Below are positions 16,673-24,819 of a stretch of DNA of 64,000 nucleotides, in pieces. The notes beneath the pieces are model-generated. The model had not been told where the DNA came from, did no database searches, and saw only the letters and a list, made by a program, of their open reading frames with translations. The stretch spans positions 124,001-188,000 of the forward strand of contig NZ_JAGGKD010000002.1 in NCBI RefSeq assembly GCF_017873415.1, read 5' to 3'. Each line of letters starts with the position of its first letter. The stretch's first letter is position 1. The translations under genes and the position numbers were made by a program. The DNA comes from Methanolobus bombayensis (GTDB lineage: Archaea > Halobacteriota > Methanosarcinia > Methanosarcinales > Methanosarcinaceae).

Positions 16673-17041
16673 ATGGCAACTTTTGTTCACATAGATATAC
16701 CAACAGAAGATCTTGAAAGGTCAAAGAAATTCTATTCTGAACTTTTTGACTGGACATTCGAAAAACCATTTCCTGATATGGATTATTATATATTTACAAC
16801 TAAAGATCTGGAAGGAAATGAAGGTATTGCGGGCGGCATGGGTAACAGGGAAGAACCTGGACAAGGCGTTACAAATTTTATAGGTGTCCCATCGCTGAAT
16901 GAATACATTAAAAAAATAAAAGATGCAGGCGGACAAGCTTCAGAGCCTATGCCTGTTCCCGGCTGGGGCTATCTTTCAATGTGTGAGGATACCGAAGGGA
17001 ATATTTTTGGTATATGGGAAGAGGACCCTGATGCAAAATGA
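16673..17041 (+). CDS. VOC (glyoxalase/bleomycin-resistance fold) family protein
   Basis: 122 residues. Two beta-alpha-beta-beta-beta units: FVHIDIPTEDLERSKKFYSELFDW opens the first (metal-ligand His at position 6 in VHIDIP), and the second ends GYLSMCEDTEGNIFGIWEED, with the typical DTEGNxFGIWE signature and Glu ligand. VOC proteins of this short type bind a metal or small molecule; the substrate cannot be named. Divergent from the CMD gene, sharing an upstream motif, so the two may be coregulated. Confidence 0.88.
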   Translation: MATFVHIDIPTEDLERSKKFYSELFDWTFEKPFPDMDYYIFTTKDLEGNEGIAGGMGNREEPGQGVTNFIGVPSLNEYIKKIKDAGGQASEPMPVPGWGYLSMCEDTEGNIFGIWEEDPDAK

Positions 17042-17469
17042 GTATATGATTTGGAAGTCGTCGTTCATACTGTTTTTTATTTTTTTTTTCTCTTGCACAT
17101 TTAACGGGTGAAATGATAATAACTGCAATTTTATATTGTATCCACTATGCTTATCCTGTGAATTAGAATCGTAAGTAAATGACAACGAATCAAAAAATAT
17201 ATTTGCCAGAATAAATCAATAAATCTAATTTCAGGCTGAGTATCGTTTTACAATAAAATATTAAGTAGCTTGTTGTTATTGTTTTTATATTGGGATAGAA
17301 CTTAATAAAAAGATATTATTATATTTTTTTAAACGTTACATTTACATATCATATTTGCAATTTTAGTACCCAATAACATGGTGTATATACAATAAATATT
17401 TATTATTGTAAATACTTTGTATGCACTTTGCACACATGCACTTTACAATTTTTGAAAAAAGGAGGCACA
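17042..17469. other. AT-rich intergenic region upstream of the lone mtaC
   Basis: About 430 nt with no gene. It contains several TATA-like stretches (for example around 17385-17410, with ACAATAAATA facing TATTATTGT) and a direct repeat of GCACTTT at 17423 and 17439 just before the GGAGG of the corrinoid protein gene. Most likely a long promoter/leader region, as is usual for methyltransferase genes. Confidence 0.4.
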
Positions 17470-18234
17470 ATGCTGGATATTGATCCAACAGGGATTCTTG
17501 TTAGATATAATGTTAAACTTGAAAGCGAACTAACTCCCGATGAGATAGCAAGAGAATTTTTCCCTTCGGACATACTGTTGCGCAATATTGTTGAAGCAGT
17601 TTTTGAAGGCGATGAGGATGAAGTGATTTTCGCTCTTAAAGAAGCAGTTAGTGTCGGAAAAGATCCCATATCCCTTATCGATGATGCACTGATGGTCGGG
17701 ATGGATATAGTATCCCAACTATATGAGGATGGAGACTTGTTCCTTCCTGATGTGATGATTTCATCACACGCAATGACTGACGGCATTGAGTATTGTAAGC
17801 AGATATCAGGCAAGGCTCATGAATTCAAGGGTACTGTAGTATCCTATGTTGTGGAAGGAGATATCCATGATATAGGTAAGAAAATACTGACCGTACTTTT
17901 GAAGTCAAATGGATATGAAGTAATCGATCTTGGTAGTGATGTGCCAACAGATGAGGTTATTAGTGCCGTACTTAAATACAGACCTATAATGATCACAGGA
18001 ACCTCCCTGATGACAACAACCATGTATTCTTTCATGGAAGTTAACAACCGGCTTCTTGAAAATGATATCATGATTCCTCTGGTATGTGGTGGTGGAGCTG
18101 TAACTCAGGACTTTGTTATGAATTATGATTTGGGTATATATTGTGAAGATGCTGCAATTGTACCTAAGATCGCAGATCTTATTCTCAAGAACAAAAATAT
18201 ACAGGAAATAAGGGAACAGTTTCATGTACATTGA
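17470..18234 (+). CDS. MtaC-like methanol corrinoid protein, stand-alone copy
   Basis: 254 residues from ATG 17470 with GGAGG six nt upstream. Collinear with MtaC at 22289 over the whole length without a gap: cap domain 1-115 and B12 domain with DIHDIG (axial His H133), GTSLMTTTMY and CGGGAV. Should carry a corrinoid and accept a methyl group in the cytoplasm. No mtaB-like gene is next to it, unlike the usual mtaCB arrangement, and it lacks the strongly biased codons of mtaC/mtaB, suggesting low or conditional expression. It may borrow MtaB, serve another methyltransferase, or have a sensory role beside the PAS/GAF gene that follows. Confidence 0.88.
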   Translation: MLDIDPTGILVRYNVKLESELTPDEIAREFFPSDILLRNIVEAVFEGDEDEVIFALKEAVSVGKDPISLIDDALMVGMDIVSQLYEDGDLFLPDVMISSHAMTDGIEYCKQISGKAHEFKGTVVSYVVEGDIHDIGKKILTVLLKSNGYEVIDLGSDVPTDEVISAVLKYRPIMITGTSLMTTTMYSFMEVNNRLLENDIMIPLVCGGGAVTQDFVMNYDLGIYCEDAAIVPKIADLILKNKNIQEIREQFHVH

Positions 18235-18269
18235 AACTATTACTGCAGTGCCGTACAATTAAAAAAGGT

Positions 18270-18340
18270 GGCTCACATCCAAACACAGATCCTTCTTGTG
18301 TAGATTGGATTGAAGGAAGTATGATATTCAGATGAGAGCC
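18270..18340 (+). ncRNA. Structured RNA element sharing 19 nt with the mtaC leader
   Basis: Contains TTGTGTAGATTGGATTGAA at 18296-18314, identical to 22220-22238 in the mtaC leader; with one mismatch the match is 24 nt (18291-18314). Predicted pairs: GGCTC 18270-18274 with GAGCC 18336-18340; ATCCAA 18277-18282 with TTGGAT 18305-18310; ACACA 18283-18287 with TGTGT 18297-18301. Loop CCTTC 18291-18295 could pair with GAAGG 18312-18316 as a pseudoknot. It lies in the 3' flank of the lone mtaC and 160 nt before the PAS/GAF gene. Either a 3' UTR element, the leader of the PAS/GAF gene, or the remnant of a lost mtaC copy. Confidence 0.5.
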
Positions 18341-18501
18341 AATTAATGCTTTCATCTCCATGTATTTAACATCTCCTTTTTTCCGGTGTTTAAAAAGGTG
18401 TGAGAAAGAGAGTTTTGCATGTAATAATAACAAAAGGTTGAGATATGTTTACATTCATAAGTTAAATACTATTATGTCTGATGTCGTAAGGAAACAATAC
18501 A

Positions 18502-21500
18502 TTGGATGGGAAATATATGGTCATTACTGAAGAAAAACAGGAAAAGGCGCATTCATCCCAGAAGGGAAATAATGAGTGCCTTTTGTCAGATACTATTCTT
18601 TCTTTTCTATGGAAAGGTACTGACAAAAACCAAATTGTTTCGGTATCCAAAAACATATCACTTTTAGGTTACGATCCGGATGACCTGATTTCCGGAAAAA
18701 TCAGATTTATGGATATTGTTCATCCATCTGATGTTGATGATATTGAACAGGACTATGCAGATTATGTCAACAGTGCTGACAGCCCTTTTTTCGTTGCAGA
18801 TTATAGATTGAGATGCCAAAAAGGCACTATATGCGAAGTCAGCGAAAGAACAGCTGAGGTTTCCCGGGATAATGGTTATCTTTATCATGGGATAATATCT
18901 GTAAAAAAGGGTTTTCAGTTCGATACCAATGCAGAAAAGATTTATTGTAAAAGTATAGTTGACAGTATACAGAACCCTCTCCTGATCCTTGATAGCACAT
19001 TTCATGTTTTTTCTGCTAACAGGTATTTCTATGAGCTTTTTAAGTTAAAGCCTGAAAATACTGAAGGAAAACATTTCCTAAGCTTAAATAATGCAAATAA
19101 ACACCAAATAAATTCATTTTTTGATAAGGCTTTGAAGCAAGAATATTTTTTTGATTCTATTGAAGTTGGATGTAATATAAGTGGTCTTGGTAACCGGACA
19201 ATGAGGCTTACTGCCCGTCCTCTTGATACAGGAATGGACAGGCAGAAGTTGATCCTGGTTTCAATAGAAGATATAACATCTCAGAAACTTGCCGAGGCTG
19301 AACTTAAAGCTTCTGAAGAAAAATATTCCATGCTTGTAGAAAAAGGAAATGACGGAATACTTATACTACAGAACGGGAAAATAGTTTTTAATAATTCAAA
19401 GTTCATCCGGATGCTTGGTGCTGAAAACCCACCCCTTTCAGGTGAAGATCTATTATCCAGTGTTCCTTTTGAATACCATCGCATGATTTCCAAGAGATTA
19501 AAAAAAGTGTTGAAAGACAAGCGTGGTATTAAGAGAAATGATGAGATAGAGTTCTTGAAAGCTGATGGCAGTAATTTTCCTGCTGAAATAAGTCTTTCTT
19601 ACATATTGTATAAGCATCAACCTTCGGTAATGATGACTGTAAGGGATATCTCCGGAAGAAAAAAAGCTGAAGCAGAGTTAAAAGCTTCAGAAGAGAAGTA
19701 TTCCACCCTTGTGGAGAAAGGTAATGATGGTATCATCATACTCAACAATGAGAATTTTAAGTTCATTAATTCCAAATTTTCAGAGCTTACAGGTTTTTCC
19801 AGGGAGGAACTACTTGGAAAATCCTTCACCAGCCATGTTCCCCTCGAATACCAGCGTATGGTAGGAAAACGAATTAAAAAAGTGCTTAAAGATAAGCATA
19901 GCATTCGTCGCAATGATGAGATCGAGTTTCTGGGGAAATCTGGTGATACTTTCCCTGCTGAAATAAGTTTGTCTTACATACTGCACGAGGATAAACCGTC
20001 TGTAATGATGGCTGTCAGGGACATCTCCGAAAGAAAAAAAGCCGAGGCAGAGCTTAAAGCTTCGGAAAAGAAATATTCATCTCTTGTAGAAGAAGGAAAC
20101 GACGGCATTATAATTGTTCAGAATGGAATTCTTGTTTTTGCTAACATGAAATTCTGCGATATCACAGGCTTTTCCAAAACAGAGATACTTCGCAGACCTT
20201 TTGAAGATTTTCTTTCCCTTGAATATAAGAGAATGGTTATGAATAAATTCCGAAAGAGTCTTGAAAAGAATCGTAAGTCTTCCCTGAAATATGAGATTGA
20301 ATTGGTATCAAAAGAAGGAGGAACTACTCCAGCTGAGATCAACTCTTCTATAATAGAGCATGAAGGCAGTCCGGCTATAATGGCTATTATCAGGGACATA
20401 ACCGATCAGAAACAAAAAGAAAAGGAACTCCTTGAGCTGATTGAGGTTCAAAAGGTCCTGGAAACTGTAATCAAGAGCAGTCCTGCAGTTGTATTTTTCT
20501 GGAAACCGGATGAAGACTGGAAAGTTGAGTTTGTTTCCGAGAACATATCGCAGTTTGGCTACCAGGCAGAGGACCTTATGTCAGGAAAGATCCTTTATGG
20601 TGATATCATCCATCCTTCTGATGTTGAAAGGCTAACTATGGAATATGATGTTTTCTCTGGTGAGGACAATCTTTCATTTGAATATCGTATACTTACAAAG
20701 GCAGGAGAGGTCAGATGGGTAGATGAGAGGTCTGTCATAAAACGTGATGCTGAAGGTAATCTTAAGTATATTCAGGGTATCATCGTAGATATTACCGAAC
20801 GTAAAAATGTCAAGAATTTTATGCAGATTGGCAATGATGTGGGTATGCTTTTAAGTCCTATGGGTGATGTTGGTGACATGTTCTCCCAGCTTGTGGAATT
20901 CACTACACAGATGGATGACCTGGATTGTGGTGCCCTTTATCTGGTTGATGATGTCACAGGGGATATGAATATAGTGGCACATTCAGGTCTTTCTCATGAG
21001 TTTGTTAAAAATGCAAGGCATTATTCTGGTTCGTCTATCTATGCACGTCTTCTGAAAACAGAATATCCTCTTTACACGCGATATTATGAGCTTACATCCA
21101 TGATTCCTGGTGAAAAACAGGCTCATGAAAGATTGGAAGCAACAGCGTTAATTCCTATCAGATATGGCATGGAACTTGTAGCTATACTGATGCTTTCATC
21201 TCACAGTGTACATGCTGTTCCTTTTGAAGTAAGGGATTCCCTTGAGGCTGTGGCTTCTCAAATAGGTCCCGTTATAGGGCGTATGCGTGAGCAGGTAGAT
21301 GTACAGAAAAATATCAGAAACCTTCAGGTCATTTTTGAAGTTATGAAAGACATGGTCTTCATGCTTGATGAGGACGGGTGCATACTTTATGCTAACCCCT
21401 ATGCATTTGAAAGACTTGGTTACACCAAAAATGACTTGATCGGGATGAATCTTATTAATCTTTATCCACAAAAAATGCTTCTTGAAGCTGCAGCTGAATT

Positions 21501-21648
21501 CAAGGAAATCCTGGATGGCAGGGCAGTCGTTTGTACAAACCCCTTTGAAACCGTTTCAGGTGAGCTCATCCCTGTTGAAATGCGCTGTTCAATGGGGCAA
21601 CTTGAGGATGAAACAATAACAATATGCGTCACCCGGGAAAGGGTATGA
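18502..21648 (+). CDS. Multi-PAS/GAF sensory protein without kinase domain
   Basis: 1048 residues from TTG 18502 (ATG 18517 is the alternative). Domains in order: PAS about 30-135, PAS 150-260, three closely similar PAS_S-box repeats 265-390, 392-518 and 520-645 (each opening KAEAELKASE), PAS_3 650-775 (resembles the triple-PAS protein), GAF about 785-930, and a final PAS 940-1048. No membrane segment and no HisKA, HATPase, HTH, GGDEF or MCP domain. It may bind heme or another ligand in the GAF domain and signal by contact. Its position between a lone mtaC and mtaCB suggests sensing connected with methyl metabolism, as with known PAS/GAF proteins near methyltransferase genes in Methanosarcina; this is context inference. 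Confidence 0.85.
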   Translation: MDGKYMVITEEKQEKAHSSQKGNNECLLSDTILSFLWKGTDKNQIVSVSKNISLLGYDPDDLISGKIRFMDIVHPSDVDDIEQDYADYVNSADSPFFVADYRLRCQKGTICEVSERTAEVSRDNGYLYHGIISVKKGFQFDTNAEKIYCKSIVDSIQNPLLILDSTFHVFSANRYFYELFKLKPENTEGKHFLSLNNANKHQINSFFDKALKQEYFFDSIEVGCNISGLGNRTMRLTARPLDTGMDRQKLILVSIEDITSQKLAEAELKASEEKYSMLVEKGNDGILILQNGKIVFNNSKFIRMLGAENPPLSGEDLLSSVPFEYHRMISKRLKKVLKDKRGIKRNDEIEFLKADGSNFPAEISLSYILYKHQPSVMMTVRDISGRKKAEAELKASEEKYSTLVEKGNDGIIILNNENFKFINSKFSELTGFSREELLGKSFTSHVPLEYQRMVGKRIKKVLKDKHSIRRNDEIEFLGKSGDTFPAEISLSYILHEDKPSVMMAVRDISERKKAEAELKASEKKYSSLVEEGNDGIIIVQNGILVFANMKFCDITGFSKTEILRRPFEDFLSLEYKRMVMNKFRKSLEKNRKSSLKYEIELVSKEGGTTPAEINSSIIEHEGSPAIMAIIRDITDQKQKEKELLELIEVQKVLETVIKSSPAVVFFWKPDEDWKVEFVSENISQFGYQAEDLMSGKILYGDIIHPSDVERLTMEYDVFSGEDNLSFEYRILTKAGEVRWVDERSVIKRDAEGNLKYIQGIIVDITERKNVKNFMQIGNDVGMLLSPMGDVGDMFSQLVEFTTQMDDLDCGALYLVDDVTGDMNIVAHSGLSHEFVKNARHYSGSSIYARLLKTEYPLYTRYYELTSMIPGEKQAHERLEATALIPIRYGMELVAILMLSSHSVHAVPFEVRDSLEAVASQIGPVIGRMREQVDVQKNIRNLQVIFEVMKDMVFMLDEDGCILYANPYAFERLGYTKNDLIGMNLINLYPQKMLLEAAAEFKEILDGRAVVCTNPFETVSGELIPVEMRCSMGQLEDETITICVTRERV
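19290..20420 (+). repeat. Three tandem PAS-coding repeats
   Basis: Three units of about 380 nt coding for near-identical PAS domains that all contain a LVE(K/E)GNDGI motif. Recent internal duplication inside the 18502 gene. Confidence 0.75.
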
Positions 21649-22170
21649 TATATAGTTGTTGGATGAATGTTTTTTGTTCAAGAAAATTTTATCTAACAAA
21701 TCAGCAATATTTTATTTAGTAATTATTATAATATCATCTACTTTTATTTTTATTCATATCTGGTTTTTAATTTGATATTTTGTCTCTCACATTGATAAAT
21801 TCATTTATTTTAAATCTAAAATTCAAACTGACCTTATATTTATGTGTTTTCCTGTGTTAACCAATTTTAAATCAATGTTAATTGTATAATATTAAAAAAC
21901 AGCCTCAATAGACTCTATATATTTGATTTTTTTGTAATGAACATATAACATATATTGTTTGCAATACATTTATTTTTATATGCCCTTTCATTCCATAAAT
22001 TTCCATTCATTATTCATAAGTCTTTGCCTATATTTTTTAGTCAACGAAATTCATAAAATCATATTTATTGTAAAAACAACATCTATGGGCTCATTTATTT
22101 TATTTTTCTGAGTTCGTTTGCTATCCTGTCTATAGTTATATTTATATATGTGTATGTATCCAAGCCAACC
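21649..22170. other. AT-rich region upstream of mtaCB
   Basis: About 520 nt without a gene, very AT-rich, between the PAS/GAF gene and the mtaC promoter. Contains a decamer TTTATATATG at 22141 repeated at 22171. Probably holds regulatory sites for mtaCB; no specific operator can be named. Confidence 0.4.
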
Positions 22171-22180
22171 TTTATATATG
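22141..22180 (+). promoter_or_regulatory. mtaC: Two TATA boxes of mtaC, 30 nt apart
   Basis: TTTATATATG occurs at 22141-22150 and again at 22171-22180. The downstream box puts the transcript start near 22200, exactly where the first leader hairpin begins. The upstream copy may be a second promoter. Confidence 0.55.
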
Positions 22181-22201
22181 ATAAAAAAAGTGCATGATTT
22201 G

Positions 22202-22283
22202 AGGTTCGGAAGAACCTTTTTGTGTAGATTGGATTGAACTTGATTCAAGTTCAATAAACTAGACTATCCAAATTGAAGGAGGT
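22202..22283 (+). promoter_or_regulatory. mtaC: Structured 5' leader of mtaC
   Basis: Hairpin AGGTTC/GAACCT with GNRA-type loop GGAA (22202-22217) followed by TTTTT, which looks like a small terminator. Then the conserved TTGTGTAGATTGGATTGAA (22220-22238), a 9-bp hairpin ATTGAACTT/AAGTTCAAT (22233-22255), and ATCCAA (22266-22271), which could alternatively pair with TTGGAT (22229-22234). GAAGGAGGT ends it at 22283. Two exclusive folds are possible, so the leader could act as an attenuator or protein-binding site. Confidence 0.55.
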
Positions 22284-22288
22284 ATAGA

Positions 22289-23053
22289 ATGTTAATAGTA
22301 GACAAAGAAGGTATCCTTATCAGATACAACGTTAAAATGGAAAAATCAATGACCCCTGAAGAGGCGGCAGCAGAACTCTATCCAAAAGAGGAGTTATACA
22401 GGCCAATCGCAGAAGCGATCTTTGAGGGTGAAGAAGATGATGTAGTAGAAGGTCTTGAAGCAGCAATCGCAGCAGGCAAGGACCCAATTGCACTCATCGA
22501 CGATGCACTTATGGTAGGTATGAAGGTAGTAACAGACCTTTACGACCAGGGTGTAATCTTCCTTCCAAACGTAATGATGTCCGCAGACGCAATGCTTGAT
22601 GGTATCGATTTCTGTAAGACCCAGTCCAACGAAGCACCTGTCCAGAAGGGCAAGGTTGTCTGTATGGTCGCAGAAGGTGACGTACACGACATCGGTAAGT
22701 CAATCGTAGCAGCTCTCCTCAGAGCAAACGGCTATGAAGTTATCGACCTCGGAAGAGACGTACCATCCGCAGAAGCACTTGCAGCTGTAAAGGAACATGA
22801 GCCAATCATGATGACCGGAACTGCACTCATGACAACAACCATGTATGCATTCAAGGAAGTCAACGACCTTCTCGTCGAGAGCGGAATCACAATGCCATTC
22901 GCATGTGGTGGCGGAGCAGTAAACCAGGACTTCGTTTCAACCTACTCACTTGGTGTATACGGAGAAGAAGCAGCAGACGCACCAAAGATGGCAGACGCTA
23001 TCCTTGCAGGCGCAGACATTGCAGCACTGAGAGAGAAATTCCACCAGCACTGA
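22289..23053 (+). CDS. mtaC: Methanol corrinoid protein MtaC
   Basis: 254 residues. Carries the cobamide that accepts the methyl group of methanol from MtaB and passes it to MtaA. Helical cap domain 1-115; B12-binding Rossmann domain with DVHDIG (axial ligand H133), GTALMTTTMY and CGGGAVN. GAAGGAGGT five nt upstream of ATG 22289. mtaB follows 11 nt after the stop. Codons are strongly biased toward GCA, ATC, CTC and TCC compared with neighbours, consistent with very high expression, and the gene has two TATA boxes and a structured leader. Confidence 0.96.
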   Translation: MLIVDKEGILIRYNVKMEKSMTPEEAAAELYPKEELYRPIAEAIFEGEEDDVVEGLEAAIAAGKDPIALIDDALMVGMKVVTDLYDQGVIFLPNVMMSADAMLDGIDFCKTQSNEAPVQKGKVVCMVAEGDVHDIGKSIVAALLRANGYEVIDLGRDVPSAEALAAVKEHEPIMMTGTALMTTTMYAFKEVNDLLVESGITMPFACGGGAVNQDFVSTYSLGVYGEEAADAPKMADAILAGADIAALREKFHQH

Positions 23054-23064
23054 GGTGATTAAAA

Positions 23065-24444
23065 ATGGCAATTAACAGATTCACAACAATGGCATATTCC
23101 GAAGCAGATGAAATGGTCTTCGGTAACGCAAAGAAACCTGTAAAAGCAGGTCTTGACCTTGAGATCGGAGCAGGATACACAACCGCAGAAGTAAACTACG
23201 CACCAAGGCCAGAAGCCGGTGAGTCCATGGAGAAACTCGTAAACGAGTACCAGAGGATCACAAAAGACATTATGGCAAGAATGGTCCAGGTCGGTTTCCC
23301 ATCCGTAGTACTTGAGACAGAACACGTACAGCAGATGACCAACAACCCATCATGGGGAGCAGCTGTAGCACACGCACAGAAGACCATCATGGAAGAGTAC
23401 CATGAAGAATACGGAATCAAATGTGCACTGAGACATACCCCTGGTGACATCAGAGAGCACAAAGAGTTCATGGAACTCAGAGGCGACAAGATGACAACCG
23501 TCATGGAGTCCTTCGAACAGATTGCAGAAAGCGGTGCAGACCTTCTCTCCATCGAATCAATGGGTGGAAAGGAAATCTTCGACTACGCAGTACTCAGGAA
23601 CGACGTTCCAGGTATGCTTTACGCAATAGGCTGCCTCGGTACCATGGACATGGAATACCTCTGGCAGGAAATCGCAGGTGTAGCACAGAAGAAGGGCGTA
23701 ACAGCTGCTGGTGACACAGACTGTGCACAGGCAAATACTGCAATGTTCATTGCAGGTGGACTTCTTGACAAGAACCTTGCACACACACTCGCAATCCTCG
23801 CAAGAGCAATCTCCGCTCCAAGATCACTCGCAGCATACGAAGCTGGCGCAGTAGGTCCAGGAAAGGACTGTGGATACGAGAACATCATCGTAAAGGCAAT
23901 CTCCGGTATGCCAATGTCCTTTGAAGGTAAGACATCAACCTGTGCACACTCAGATGTAATGGGTAACCTTATCATGCAGTGCTGTGACCTCTGGTCAAAC
24001 GAGTCCGTTGAATACCACGGTGAATTCGGTGGTACAACAGTACAGTGCTGGTCAGAATCCCTCAACTACGACTGTGCTCTTATGAACACAGCTCTTAAGT
24101 CAGGAAACGAGAAGATCCTCAGAGACCTCCTCATGGCTTCCGACAGATTCAGAGACCCACAGTCATATGTCCTTGCATACGACAACGCATACACCGTCGG
24201 TGAAGCAATCGTAAAGGATGCAGACGACGTCTTCCTCCGTGCAAAGAACGCTGCAGTAGCATGCTGCGACCTCCTGAACAACGCAGAGGGTCTTGAGATG
24301 ACAAAGTTCGAACTCGGTGCACTCGAGAAGGCAACCGCAGAACTCGACGCAATCACCTCAGAGTCCGAGACATTCATGAGCGAATGCATGGAGCGCTTCA
24401 AGAAGGAAGTACCAGTATTCAAGCCAGAGAACTACGCTCTCTAA
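23065..24444 (+). CDS. mtaB: Methanol:corrinoid methyltransferase MtaB
   Basis: 459 residues, usual MtaB length. Zinc enzyme that activates methanol and methylates the Co(I) corrinoid on MtaC, the first step of methanol methanogenesis. The three zinc ligands known from Methanosarcina are at the same numbers here: E164 (LSIESMGG), C220 (AGDTDC) and C269 (GPGKDCG). GAGGTGAT precedes ATG 23065. Same biased codon use as mtaC. Transcription ends at the hairpin at 24456. No standard catalytic residue is missing. Confidence 0.96.
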   Translation: MAINRFTTMAYSEADEMVFGNAKKPVKAGLDLEIGAGYTTAEVNYAPRPEAGESMEKLVNEYQRITKDIMARMVQVGFPSVVLETEHVQQMTNNPSWGAAVAHAQKTIMEEYHEEYGIKCALRHTPGDIREHKEFMELRGDKMTTVMESFEQIAESGADLLSIESMGGKEIFDYAVLRNDVPGMLYAIGCLGTMDMEYLWQEIAGVAQKKGVTAAGDTDCAQANTAMFIAGGLLDKNLAHTLAILARAISAPRSLAAYEAGAVGPGKDCGYENIIVKAISGMPMSFEGKTSTCAHSDVMGNLIMQCCDLWSNESVEYHGEFGGTTVQCWSESLNYDCALMNTALKSGNEKILRDLLMASDRFRDPQSYVLAYDNAYTVGEAIVKDADDVFLRAKNAAVACCDLLNNAEGLEMTKFELGALEKATAELDAITSESETFMSECMERFKKEVPVFKPENYAL

Positions 24445-24454
24445 ATGTAGTGTT

Positions 24455-24484
24455 AGAAGTTTTCTTTACGAAAACTTCTTTCTT
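24455..24484 (+). terminator. Terminator of mtaCB
   Basis: GAAGTTTTC (24456-24464) pairs with GAAAACTTC (24470-24478) around TTTAC, followed by TTTCTTTC. Perfect 9-bp stem twelve bases past the mtaB stop. Confidence 0.8.
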
Positions 24485-24550
24485 TCATATTTCAAAAACG
24501 AAACTTAATCACAATTATCACTTACAAATTAACTCCACAATAAAAATCAT

Positions 24551-24648
24551 AGGCTTTACAGTAAAAAGGGTCAAACGCCATCAATTCTACCTCCAACTCC
24601 ACAACCTTCAATTTATGGCAAGTACCTGTCACTTCTCCTGTAAAGCCT
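24551..24648. ncRNA. Candidate structured RNA between mtaB and the transporter
   Basis: AGGCTTTACAG (24551-24561) is the exact complement of CTGTAAAGCCT (24638-24648). Nested inside, GCCATcAATT (24577-24586) pairs with AATTtATGGC (24610-24619), one mismatch. No open frame of note. Two nested stems in 98 nt are unlikely in plain intergenic sequence; could be a small RNA, or the ends of a tiny repeat element. Strand unknown. Confidence 0.4.
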
Positions 24649-24819
24649 TTGATACTTTTCTCATCTTTATTCAGATTCCCTTTTTCTATATTCACTTTCA
24701 CTGAAAAGAGTACTTCTTTTTCACAGTGAGAAATGTCCGCACTTGAAAGTGTTTAAATTACATTCTAATTTTCATAATGTACTGAATAATTTATTATTGC
24801 ATTCATTTGAGGTGAAGAA

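Noticed and set aside
23059-24422. Long minus-strand open frames across mtaC and mtaB
   Set aside because: They are shadows produced by the strong codon bias of these highly expressed genes.
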